Shown: positions 1-5,799 of the stretch, piece after piece
How the letters are laid out: each line of letters begins with the position of its first letter
Numbering within the stretch: the stretch's first letter is position 1
Position numbers and translations under genes: made by a program
DNA from: a bacterium
Lineage (GTDB): Bacteria > Spirochaetota > UBA4802 > UBA5550
Assembly (NCBI GenBank): GCA_024224995.1
Contig: JAAENB010000710.1
Location: 1-14,945, forward strand
Direction of reading: 5' to 3'
Length of the DNA stretch: 14,945 bases
The notes under the pieces: generated by a model
The model's database searches: none
Seen by the model: only the letters and a program-made list of their open reading frames with translations
What the model was told of the DNA's origin: nothing

Positions 1-19
1 AAACAGAGCCTGTTCCCGG
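1..19 (+). repeat. Left copy of a 19-nt motif also found at 14799-14817
   Basis: The first 19 bases match 14799-14817 at 16 of 19 positions (pattern AAACAGnGCCnGTTnCCGG). The left copy is cut by the window edge, so its true extent is unknown. It looks like part of a dispersed intergenic repeat. Confidence 0.4.
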
Positions 20-153
20 AAGATGTTATCCGGGGTTTTGCTCTGTTGCCCTATGGGGTTAAAACCCCGGGCTGATATGGGCTCATTTCCAAAAATTCTT
101 GCGCCCCCTCTGGGGGTTGGGGGGCCGATGGAAACAGACCCGGGTATCATCAG

Positions 154-205
154 AGTTCCTTTCGTATTTTTCCCCGTTCGACGGGGTCAACACTCTCAAG
201 AAACT
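154..205 (+). repeat. Dispersed repeat, copy 1 (TATTTTTCCC motif plus hairpin)
   Basis: Positions 154-174 match 10413-10433 at 18 of 21 bases. They run into a perfect 6-bp hairpin (172-177 with 181-186, TCG loop), then CACTCT (191-196) and CAAGAAACT (197-205). The same order of motif, hairpin and CTCT occurs in two further copies in this window. Confidence 0.6.
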
Positions 206-210
206 AAGAT

Positions 211-239
211 CAGTTGACGGTTGGCAGTTGACAGTTGAC
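211..239 (+). repeat. Period-7 repeat tract, CAGTTGA unit
   Basis: CAGTTGAC occurs at 211-218, 225-232 and 232-239, all in register with a 7-base period; the unit between (218-224, CGGTTGG) is a degenerate copy. It is one of three period-7 tracts in the window, each with a different unit. Confidence 0.65.
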
Positions 240-287
240 AGAGTTCCGGCAACCAGTCTCTTTTTATTCCCAATCCTTTTTCTAATC

Positions 288-333
288 AGTTTCTGACCTA
301 TTTTTCCCTGCTCCGCAGGTGTTATTCTCTTAA
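288..333 (+). repeat. Dispersed repeat, copy 2 (TATTTTTCCC motif plus hairpin)
   Basis: Positions 288-308 match 10413-10433 at 20 of 21 bases. They are followed by the hairpin CCTGC-TCC-GCAGG (307-319) and then CTCTTAA (327-333). The hairpin sequence differs from copy 1 but the pairing is kept. Confidence 0.65.
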
Positions 334-351
334 CCGATCACCGCTTACCCG
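331..351 (+). repeat. Degenerate period-7 tract, TNACCGN unit
   Basis: TAACCGA, TCACCGC and TTACCCG follow each other with a 7-base period. The tract is short and degenerate, so on its own it would be weak; it gains weight from the two other period-7 tracts at 211-239 and 1926-1953. Confidence 0.4.
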
Positions 352-418
352 GCCCACAGGGCCTCCGATTACCTTCCCCTTCCGGTAACACTTTTTCAAA
401 ATTTTTAACACAATTTGC

Positions 419-447
419 TTGACACTGAATCCTCTGAATTGTATTTG
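419..447 (+). promoter_or_regulatory. Candidate promoter for the three-gene exported-protein set
   Basis: A consensus -35 box TTGACA (419-424) is followed after 17 bases by TATTTG (442-447), a modest -10 box. A start near 455 would leave a leader of about 40 bases before the ATG at 495. The short interrupted palindrome TGTT-GCGT-AACA (446-457) overlaps the predicted start site and could be an operator, though no specific regulator can be named. Confidence 0.45.
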
Positions 448-494
448 TTGCGTAACACGAAACAATAATATGTATGCATTTAAGAGAGGAGTTT

Positions 495-1277
495 ATGAAG
501 GTTTTTATCAAACCATTTGTTTTTATTGTTTATGTGGTATTGATCATGGTATCAATGCCGCTCCATGCGCATCACGCAATGGAATACATAAAAATGGAAA
601 GTTATTCAACAGCCAAAAAAGGAGAATTTGTAGCTCACCTGCACTACGACTATAAAGTAGACAACAACAAGGACCCCTCACTCGATCATTGGGAGATTAC
701 GCCGGGAATTTCCTATGGAATTATCGACCGATTAATGTTTGACATCCACACCCACTTTGCGAAATTCAACCAGGGACATGTTGCGGCATCGGAACAGGCG
801 GCATATCCCGATGGTCCTTCTCCATTTATGGAAGCAATCGCGTCGTCTCTGCAATTCAGGATAACTGATGAAGGACAGCTTCCTGTAGATATCGCGGCAG
901 CAGCGACCTTTGAGCTTCCTCTGAGCAGGGCAAAAGATCTTCTTGGTGCGGAGATGGTCTATGGCGGAGCCATAATTTTTGGATGGAGTTACGGGCTTCA
1001 TAATAATATTACCGCTAATTTCACCTATGAAGGCGAAGGCGGGGAACATTCATTCGGCTGGGCTCTGGGTTTTAAATTTGTTCTTTCTCTTGATGATGAA
1101 CATGCCCCGGCCTGCGGAATTGAGATCCTGGGAGATTTTAAAGGAGCCCTGGGAATAATGCCGGGACTGTATATTGGAATAACACCAAATACAACCTTTA
1201 AAACCGGTATTGGCATTGGTTTACATGACTATGATGATGATCTTAGAGCTCATGTTTCGCTGCAGCGGAGATGGTAA
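495..1277 (+). CDS. Exported beta-barrel-like protein of a metal-handling set
   Basis: This 260-residue protein has a signal peptide (residues 1-25, hydrophobic core FVFIVYVVLIMV) with likely cleavage after LHA, giving a mature N-terminus HHAMEY. The rest alternates polar and hydrophobic residues in short strands with many glycines, and the chain ends in the aromatic residue Trp (SLQRRW). Both are typical of outer-membrane beta-barrels. I do not recognise a characterised homologue; it resembles uncharacterised transporter-like proteins found beside DUF4198 genes. The start at 495 is preferred over an in-frame ATG at 474, because AGAGGAG (485-491) lies just ahead and the signal peptide then starts at once. 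Only four bases separate its stop from the next start, so the two are probably co-transcribed. The metal role is inferred from neighbours and the histidine-rich N-terminus. Confidence 0.75.
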   Translation: MKVFIKPFVFIVYVVLIMVSMPLHAHHAMEYIKMESYSTAKKGEFVAHLHYDYKVDNNKDPSLDHWEITPGISYGIIDRLMFDIHTHFAKFNQGHVAASEQAAYPDGPSPFMEAIASSLQFRITDEGQLPVDIAAAATFELPLSRAKDLLGAEMVYGGAIIFGWSYGLHNNITANFTYEGEGGEHSFGWALGFKFVLSLDDEHAPACGIEILGDFKGALGIMPGLYIGITPNTTFKTGIGIGLHDYDDDLRAHVSLQRRW

Positions 1278-1281
1278 GTGT

Positions 1282-1914
1282 ATGAATAAAAATAGATTTT
1301 TTGGAGTTGTAATACTTGTCTTTTTGTTTACCGGAGTTTTGTATTCGCATGAGAACTGGATGGATGCGGAGGCAGGGAAGGGTGATGTCATTACGGTTAC
1401 CATTAGTAATGGGCATCATTTTCCCAACAGTAAACTCCTTTTAAAGAAGCGGGTAATTAATTATACACGGGTTATACTGCCGGGCGGAAAAAAAGTTGAA
1501 TTGGCAACTGCTGCAAGCGGGAAAACCAGGAAAGCAGAGTTCAATGCTCCCGGAGAAGGAACCTATATTATAGTGGGCGCGCTAAAAAAACCGCCGAGAT
1601 ATTTTCTTAAAACGATTATAACAAAAGGGAAGGGGACGGGAACCGCGAATCTAAACGCGGGAGAAGAATTTGAGATTGTACCGGCACAGCTGCCGTTAAA
1701 AACAAAAACCGGGGGAAAGCTGCCCCTGACGGTCCTGTATAAAGGAAAACCGGTAATGGCTTCTCTTGATATCTCCATAAAAGATAAGAAAAATTTTTCT
1801 ACGTATACAGGGAATAACGGGATCTATAAGCTTGGAATAAGAACAAGCGGCAAATATCTTGTTACGGCAACCTATAATGGAAAAAAGAGTTCTCTTGTCT
1901 TTGTCGTACCGTAA
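1282..1914 (+). CDS. DUF4198 (NikK-like) periplasmic protein
   Basis: A 210-residue exported protein with a signal peptide (1-22) and predicted cleavage at VLYS|HENW. The mature start HENWMD, followed by a basic/glycine segment and NGHHFPNSK (about residues 44-52), matches the pattern of DUF4198 proteins, which begin with His-x-x-Trp and have beta-rich repeats. Family members include NikK, found with ECF-type nickel and cobalt transporters. The C-terminal half (about 130-210) reads as a second beta-sandwich domain ending in SSLVFVVP. The ATG at 1282 is chosen because the signal peptide begins there and the preceding stop is at 1275-1277. No CbiM/NikM, Q or O component is in the window, so the substrate metal is open and could also be copper or zinc. 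Confidence 0.7.
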   Translation: MNKNRFFGVVILVFLFTGVLYSHENWMDAEAGKGDVITVTISNGHHFPNSKLLLKKRVINYTRVILPGGKKVELATAASGKTRKAEFNAPGEGTYIIVGALKKPPRYFLKTIITKGKGTGTANLNAGEEFEIVPAQLPLKTKTGGKLPLTVLYKGKPVMASLDISIKDKKNFSTYTGNNGIYKLGIRTSGKYLVTATYNGKKSSLVFVVP

Positions 1915-1925
1915 ATTTTAAGAAA

Positions 1926-1977
1926 GTTCGAGGTTCGAGGTTCAAAGTTTTTTGCCGCAAGGACCTGTCCTCGCGGC
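1926..1977 (+). repeat. Period-7 tract (GTTCGAG unit) joined to a hairpin
   Basis: GTTCGAG (1926-1932), GTTCGAG (1933-1939), GTTCAAA (1940-1946) and GTTTTTT (1947-1953) form a decaying 7-base repeat. It is followed at once by an inverted repeat with 10-base arms (1954-1963 and 1968-1977, one mismatch, CCTG loop). The element fills the gap between the second and third genes of the exported-protein set. The hairpin lacks a following T-run, so a terminator role is unlikely. Confidence 0.6.
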
Positions 1978-2019
1978 CCGGGCTCTTAATTTTTTGAAGA
2001 AATATTAAAGGAATGCAAA

Positions 2020-2484
2020 ATGAAACAGTATCGCGTTGTACTATTAAAAACAATCAGTCTTAGCATATTTCTCTTTCTTGTTTTAACCGGGAAAGATCTC
2101 TATTCGCACGGATTAAGCCATAAGATAATAAAGGGCGGATTTGGCATACAGGCCCTTTACAGCGACGGAAGCCCCATGTCCGATTCCGAGGTAACAGTAG
2201 TGGCACCCGGTTCTGTCATTACCAGGCCCTTTATTACCGGAATTACCGATAAAAAAGGAAACTTTTTCTTTTTACCGGACCAAAAAGGAAAATGGAAAAT
2301 TATTGTTGATGATGGAATGGGACACCGGCTTGACTCAGGTATTGCTATTAGCGAAACAATGGAGGCAGTTCCTCTTCCAGGGGGAGGCTCCTTGAATATG
2401 CTGCAAAAAATAATAATGGCCATATGCGTAGTTTGGGGGGCAATAGGCACAGCGCTCTATTTCTACCGGAAAAAGGGGAACTAA
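2020..2484 (+). CDS. NikL-like exported protein with C-terminal membrane anchor
   Basis: A 154-residue protein with a signal peptide (1-29, cleavage at DLYS|HGLSHK), a single beta-sandwich domain of the carboxypeptidase regulatory type (about 36-115) and a C-terminal transmembrane helix (about 127-149) followed by RKKGN. The segments SDGSPMSDSEV, ITDKKGNFFFLPD and KGKWKIIVDDGMGHR fit NikL-type proteins that accompany ECF nickel/cobalt importers. Start choice is supported by AAAGGA (2007-2012) seven bases before ATG. It lies 105 bases after the DUF4198 gene, with a repeat element in the gap, and may share its transcript. Its stop codon overlaps the stop of the convergent STAS gene by three bases. 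The ECF core is missing here, so it may serve a distant transporter or act alone. Confidence 0.7.
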   Translation: MKQYRVVLLKTISLSIFLFLVLTGKDLYSHGLSHKIIKGGFGIQALYSDGSPMSDSEVTVVAPGSVITRPFITGITDKKGNFFFLPDQKGKWKIIVDDGMGHRLDSGIAISETMEAVPLPGGGSLNMLQKIIMAICVVWGAIGTALYFYRKKGN

Positions 2485-2822
2485 TTCTCTTTTAGAAATT
2501 CAAGAGCATCACTAAGAGAATCGAATAAGGTGATAAATTTTATGATCTTGGTATGCTCAAGAATTTTCATTATTTTGTCTGTAGCTTTAATTATAATAAA
2601 ATGCCTATTAATCTTTTTCAATTTTTTAGTGTACGATAAAAATAACCCCAGCGATGAGCTGTCAATAAAAGTAACCTGGAAGATATCAATAATTAAATTC
2701 TTATCCTGGTTAAGAATATTTTCAAAATTATTCTTTATATCATGAAGGTTTTCTATTGTAAAAAGACCCTCAAGGTATACAATCGCATAATCTTTTTGTA
2801 CGGAAACTGTAATATCACTCAT
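2481..2822 (-). CDS. STAS-domain anti-sigma factor antagonist-like protein
   Basis: A complete single-domain STAS protein of 113 residues, close to the usual SpoIIAA/RsbV length. The core strand LIIDIFQVTFIDSSSLGLF (43-61) carries the signature Asp54-Ser55; Ser55 aligns with the serine phosphorylated by the partner kinase in SpoIIAA. The usual glycine of DSSG is replaced by serine. By family knowledge it would bind a switch kinase/anti-sigma factor and be dephosphorylated by a PP2C phosphatase; such a phosphatase lies at 5798-6859 on the same strand, but no kinase is in the window. No Shine-Dalgarno motif precedes the ATG; a TATACA box (2841-2846 on this strand) is so close that the transcript might be nearly leaderless. 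The gene is visibly more AT-rich than its neighbours. Confidence 0.85.
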   Translation of the reverse strand: MSDITVSVQKDYAIVYLEGLFTIENLHDIKNNFENILNQDKNLIIDIFQVTFIDSSSLGLFLSYTKKLKKINRHFIIIKATDKIMKILEHTKIIKFITLFDSLSDALEFLKEN

Positions 2823-3068
2823 GTTATATTAAATCGCTATTGTATAGAATTTAGACCGGTAGCTTTTTTTAGCTTTCTTTACATCTCATATACTACCACT
2901 AAACTGGCAGTTTGGTCAAGTTAATTTTATAAAAATTAATGTTTAAACAATAGCCAAACAAATGTATCGCGAATCGCTCTCCAAATCGATCCTGCCGGTG
3001 AAAAAACAATTGAAAAGTAAAACAGGTATAGTATACTCTTATATCAAAATAATGAAGCGAGGCATGTA
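2823..3068. promoter_or_regulatory. Divergent intergenic region with palindromes
   Basis: The region between the STAS gene (-) and the oxidoreductase gene (+) is AT-rich. It holds AAACTG-G-CAGTTT (2901-2913) and an inverted repeat TTAATTTT-ATA-AAAATTAA (2921-2939). Either could be an operator; there is no partner to assign. The oxidoreductase promoter is listed separately. Confidence 0.3.
3010..3037 (+). promoter_or_regulatory. Candidate promoter of the AOR-family gene
   Basis: TTGAAA (3010-3015) and TATACT (3032-3037) are separated by 16 bases, a plausible sigma-70-type promoter. GAGG (3059-3062) then sits six bases before the ATG at 3069. Confidence 0.5.
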
Positions 3069-4943
3069 ATGAACAGCAATCAAAGAGTATTATTAGTTGA
3101 TGCCGGAACCTCTTTTTACCGGACAAAGCGTTATAAAATAGGTGATTTTTTTGGTCCTGTAGACCTGGGACTACATCTTGCCGGAAGACTGAACAGCCTT
3201 AATATAGGAATAGGCCTTCTCGCGGGATCAATATTTCCGGGATCTAACCGCCTTGTTTTTACCGGGTTTTCTCCCTGCTGGACAGGGTTCTATATTTCGT
3301 CAATGGGCGGCGCCGGGCTTGTATTTGAGAACCTGGGGATCAATATGCTTTCAATTGTGGGTAAAGCGCCAACACCATCGATCCTTTATTTAAACAGGTT
3401 TCACGGAGAAGAGATACAGGTAGAACTGGTCCCCGTTAACCTTTCAACAGTGTGGAATGAAGGGCGAAAAGGAATATATTCACTCATGGATTATACATTC
3501 GAAAATTTTGGAGAACGATATGAAAACGATCCCCGCATCCTGGCAGTAGGTCCGGCTGCCCGGTCAACCGATTTTGGAGCCATCGCTTCCGTACCAATAA
3601 AGAAAAAAGAGCTCGGTTTTGTCGATACCTGGGCCGGTAGGGGAGGTTTTGGATCAAAGCTCCTTCGAGAACACGGGATAGCAGCCGTTATTTATGGCGG
3701 AACCTTTATTGAAGATGATTTTCGTGACCGGAAAGTAGCGGATCAATGGTTTGTTGATAAATATAATAAAAAGCTGGCCGCGAAAGACCTGGAATCCACA
3801 ACAAAATACCGGTATGATGAAAAGTTTAATACCGGGGGTACTTTTGGGGTGAATTATACCACCCTGGCGGGAAATATGCTCGCGTTTAATTACCGGAGCA
3901 TCTATATGGAAGAAAGCGAACGGCTCCATATCCATGAAAAATTTATTCTTAATCATTATCTGAAACAGTTTAATGAAGAGACCATAAAACCCAAACAGCA
4001 AAAAACTTGCGGAGAGCCCTGTGCCGCGGTTTGTAAAAAAATGCACGGCAAATATAAAAAAGATTACGAACCCTACCAGACCATGGGCCCTCTCTCAGGG
4101 ATCTTCGATCAGCGCGCGGCAGAAAAACTTAATCATCATGCCGATATGTATGGCTTTGATGCCATCTCCGCAGGAGGAATTATTGCCTGGCTCATGGAAT
4201 GCATGGATAATTCTCTAATAAAACCGGAAGAACTTGGGGTAAGCGAATATCCCCGGTTCGATCCAAAGAATTTTGATCTAATTCCCGACTCAATGCGTAA
4301 CGCGGAAATAGGAGTGCAAATCCTTGATGGTATTATCGAAAAAAAAGGAATTCTCGATCTTGAAAGCGGCGCGCGAAAATTCGCCCGCCGTCTTGCCAGG
4401 GAACGGGGAGAACAGGTCCTTGAACCCTTTGTTTATACAGCATATGCCAGGAAAGGATGGATGGTGCCAAACCAGTACTGGACCCCGGGAGCACTTTCTC
4501 CAATGGCAATAATGGGGAAATACTATATGTATTATGGAAAAGATTTTAAACCGCCACGGGAACTTGGCCAAACCGACGCGGCCCGGTTTAAAAAAGAGCT
4601 GGTTTTAGACAACCTGGGCCTGTGCCGTTTCCACAGGGGCTGGGCCGAAGAAATGCTGCCGGAAATTATTGAGTCCCTGTACGGTCTTAAAAATGAATTT
4701 CTGGATAAAATCGCCATAACCGCAACCCGGATTAATAGCCGTAATTCCTCAATATTTTGGGAAACCGAAAGGAATATTGATCTGATTTATACTTTTATGA
4801 AGAAAAAACAGGAAGTAGAAGGTAATACCGATGAAATTCTCGATAAATGGATAAAAGAATTCGAAGCCGACAAACAGGAAGCTGCACTTAATTTCTGGTA
4901 TGAAATACATAAAGGAATTAACGAGTCGTTAAAAGAATTTTAA
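3069..4943 (+). CDS. Tungsten-type aldehyde:ferredoxin oxidoreductase family protein, GAPOR-like
   Basis: A 624-residue enzyme of the AOR family, which oxidises aldehydes using a tungstopterin cofactor and one [4Fe-4S] cluster with ferredoxin as acceptor in the cytoplasm. The N-terminal cofactor-binding domain (about 1-210) includes FPGSNRLVF (56-64), SSMGGAGLVFENLG (77-90) and WAGRGGFGSKLL (188-199). Cluster ligands are Cys314, Cys318, Cys322 and a distant Cys519 in DNLGLCRF; DAISAGGIIAWLMEC in the mid-region is also typical. The first three cysteines are spaced CX3CX3C, unlike the CX2CX3C of classical AOR. From memory, the stretch from PGSNRLVF through GERYENDPRILAVGPAA resembles archaeal glyceraldehyde-3-phosphate:ferredoxin oxidoreductase more than AOR or FOR; this is unverified and the substrate is uncertain. 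It has its own promoter and ribosome site, and a TetR gene follows 194 bases downstream. Confidence 0.88.
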   Translation: MNSNQRVLLVDAGTSFYRTKRYKIGDFFGPVDLGLHLAGRLNSLNIGIGLLAGSIFPGSNRLVFTGFSPCWTGFYISSMGGAGLVFENLGINMLSIVGKAPTPSILYLNRFHGEEIQVELVPVNLSTVWNEGRKGIYSLMDYTFENFGERYENDPRILAVGPAARSTDFGAIASVPIKKKELGFVDTWAGRGGFGSKLLREHGIAAVIYGGTFIEDDFRDRKVADQWFVDKYNKKLAAKDLESTTKYRYDEKFNTGGTFGVNYTTLAGNMLAFNYRSIYMEESERLHIHEKFILNHYLKQFNEETIKPKQQKTCGEPCAAVCKKMHGKYKKDYEPYQTMGPLSGIFDQRAAEKLNHHADMYGFDAISAGGIIAWLMECMDNSLIKPEELGVSEYPRFDPKNFDLIPDSMRNAEIGVQILDGIIEKKGILDLESGARKFARRLARERGEQVLEPFVYTAYARKGWMVPNQYWTPGALSPMAIMGKYYMYYGKDFKPPRELGQTDAARFKKELVLDNLGLCRFHRGWAEEMLPEIIESLYGLKNEFLDKIAITATRINSRNSSIFWETERNIDLIYTFMKKKQEVEGNTDEILDKWIKEFEADKQEAALNFWYEIHKGINESLKEF

Positions 4944-4960
4944 GAAAATATCTATTTAAA

Positions 4961-4990
4961 TTGGTTGCAAAAAAAAACGACATATATAAT
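4961..4990 (+). promoter_or_regulatory. Candidate promoter upstream of the TetR gene
   Basis: A perfect TATAAT (4985-4990) is preceded by TTGGTT (4961-4966) at 18 bases. The transcript would have a leader of about 140 bases containing the palindromes at 5014-5106. No terminator was seen between the oxidoreductase and this site, so read-through is also possible. Confidence 0.4.
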
Positions 4991-5013
4991 AATCTCAAAA
5001 AAAGCTAAAAAGC

Positions 5014-5106
5014 CAGTGCTGCATAGATCTATTGTCTTGGACACTGTTCATTGTAAAAAACGAAGCGCAGCGTTTGTACACCAATATAAGACTACAAGTT
5101 TTACAA
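5014..5106 (+). promoter_or_regulatory. Cluster of palindromes before the TetR gene, possible operators
   Basis: Within 93 bases lie the perfect palindrome ATAGATCTAT (5023-5032), TGTC-TTG-GACA (5033-5043), outer arms CAGTG (5014-5018) and CACTG (5042-5046), an imperfect TGTAAAAAACG/CGTTTGTACA pair (about 5052-5080) and widely spaced TTGTAAAA/TTTTACAA (5051-5058, 5099-5106). TetR-family proteins often bind palindromes by their own gene, so autoregulation is plausible. Which palindrome, if any, is bound cannot be told from sequence. Confidence 0.35.
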
Positions 5107-5137
5107 TAAATTTTTCGTAAATTAGAGGTAAAAGATT

Positions 5138-5749
5138 TTGAAATCAAAAAGTTATCATCATGGAGATTTGAAAAATTCTCTTGTTAAAACAGGAATAGAA
5201 ATAATCTCAAAAGAAGGAATTCATAATCTCAGTATCAGGAATGTGGCTCAGAAAAATGACGTAAGTCATACCGCCACCTATCGTCACTTTAAAAACAAAG
5301 AAGAGCTAATAGCCGCAATTGCCGAGCAGGGAGTCCTTATGCTGGCAAAAGAATTCGATAAGGTTATAAAAAAACACCCCGATGACTATATTACTCAACT
5401 AAAAGAGGTCGGCTGGGCATATATTAAATTCGCGCTCGATTATGTTGATTATTATCGTATTATTTTTGGCAGTTATATAACCAATAGGGAAGATCATCCC
5501 AGCTTCCAGAGATCATACAATGAAACATTTATGAAATTGTTTCTTATTGTTCAACAGGGACAGGCCAAAAAAAAATTTAAAAAAGGCGATACAAGAGCAA
5601 TAGCCGTCTCTGCCTGGGTTTTTGTTCATGGTTATTCCTTTTTACTCATTGAAAAGCAAATAGAAGAATCGGCGTGGAAAAAAACAAAGCTTAAGAATTT
5701 ATATAGTGATCTTTATGATCTGTGGCTTACCGGCAACAAAGGAAAGTAA
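5138..5749 (+). CDS. TetR/AcrR-family regulator with WHG-type C-terminal domain
   Basis: A 203-residue one-domain-plus-ligand-domain repressor. Residues 6-11 (YHHGDL) and the helix-turn-helix LSIRNVAQKNDVSHTATYRHF (31-51) are typical of the TetR subgroup with a WHG C-terminal domain, whose signature is seen here as W160 and VHG (163-165). The start is TTG at 5138, nine bases after AGAGG (5124-5128); no ATG gives an intact YHHGDL segment, so the rare start is well supported. It probably represses its own promoter and possibly the upstream oxidoreductase gene in response to a small hydrophobic ligand; the ligand is unknown. A hairpin terminator follows. Confidence 0.9.
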   Translation: MKSKSYHHGDLKNSLVKTGIEIISKEGIHNLSIRNVAQKNDVSHTATYRHFKNKEELIAAIAEQGVLMLAKEFDKVIKKHPDDYITQLKEVGWAYIKFALDYVDYYRIIFGSYITNREDHPSFQRSYNETFMKLFLIVQQGQAKKKFKKGDTRAIAVSAWVFVHGYSFLLIEKQIEESAWKKTKLKNLYSDLYDLWLTGNKGK

Positions 5750-5769
5750 ACTCACAGTCCCTTTTGCGG

Positions 5770-5799
5770 AAAAAGCCTCCCCAATAGGAGGCCTTTTTT
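5770..5799. terminator. Bidirectional intrinsic terminator
   Basis: GCCTCC (5775-5780) pairs with GGAGGC (5787-5792) across a six-base loop, flanked by A5 on the left and a T-run on the right, so it can act for both strands. It ends the TetR transcript and overlaps the last bases of the convergent phosphatase gene, whose stop codon is at 5798-5800. Confidence 0.85.

Larger units (their letters stand above)
1..494. other. Repeat- and hairpin-rich intergenic region
   Basis: No convincing gene is visible; the short open frames here read through GC-rich hairpins and lack protein-like composition. Visible structures are AACAGAGC (2-9) facing GCTCTGTT (40-47), GGGGTT-AA-AACCCC (55-68), a C-run/G-run hairpin around 103-125, CCCCGT-TCG-ACGGGG (172-186), CCTGC-TCC-GCAGG (307-319), GGCCC-ACA-GGGCC (351-363) and TTACC...GGTAA (369-388). 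Two copies of the TATTTTTCCC repeat and two period-7 tracts lie here and are listed separately. The last 80 bases are AT-rich and hold a candidate promoter for the downstream three-gene set. Confidence 0.7.

Noticed and set aside
211..239. Possible CRISPR array from the repeated CAGTTGAC units
   Set aside because: The units are 7 bases with no spacers and no cas genes are nearby.
23..296. Two short open frames (64 and 65 codons) in the left intergenic region
   Set aside because: They run through GC-rich hairpins and repeat copies, lack a convincing ribosome site and have no protein-like composition.
419..494. NikR- or Fur-type operator upstream of the metal-handling genes
   Set aside because: Neither a GTATGA-N16-TCATAC-type site nor an AT-rich Fur box is visible; only a short generic interrupted palindrome is seen.
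419..655. 78-codon open frame overlapping the start of the beta-barrel gene
   Set aside because: It is in another frame of a well-supported exported protein, and its first codons overlap the candidate -35 box.
3654..4046. 130-codon minus-strand open frame inside the oxidoreductase gene
   Set aside because: It is antisense to clearly conserved AOR-family coding sequence and shows no recognisable domain.
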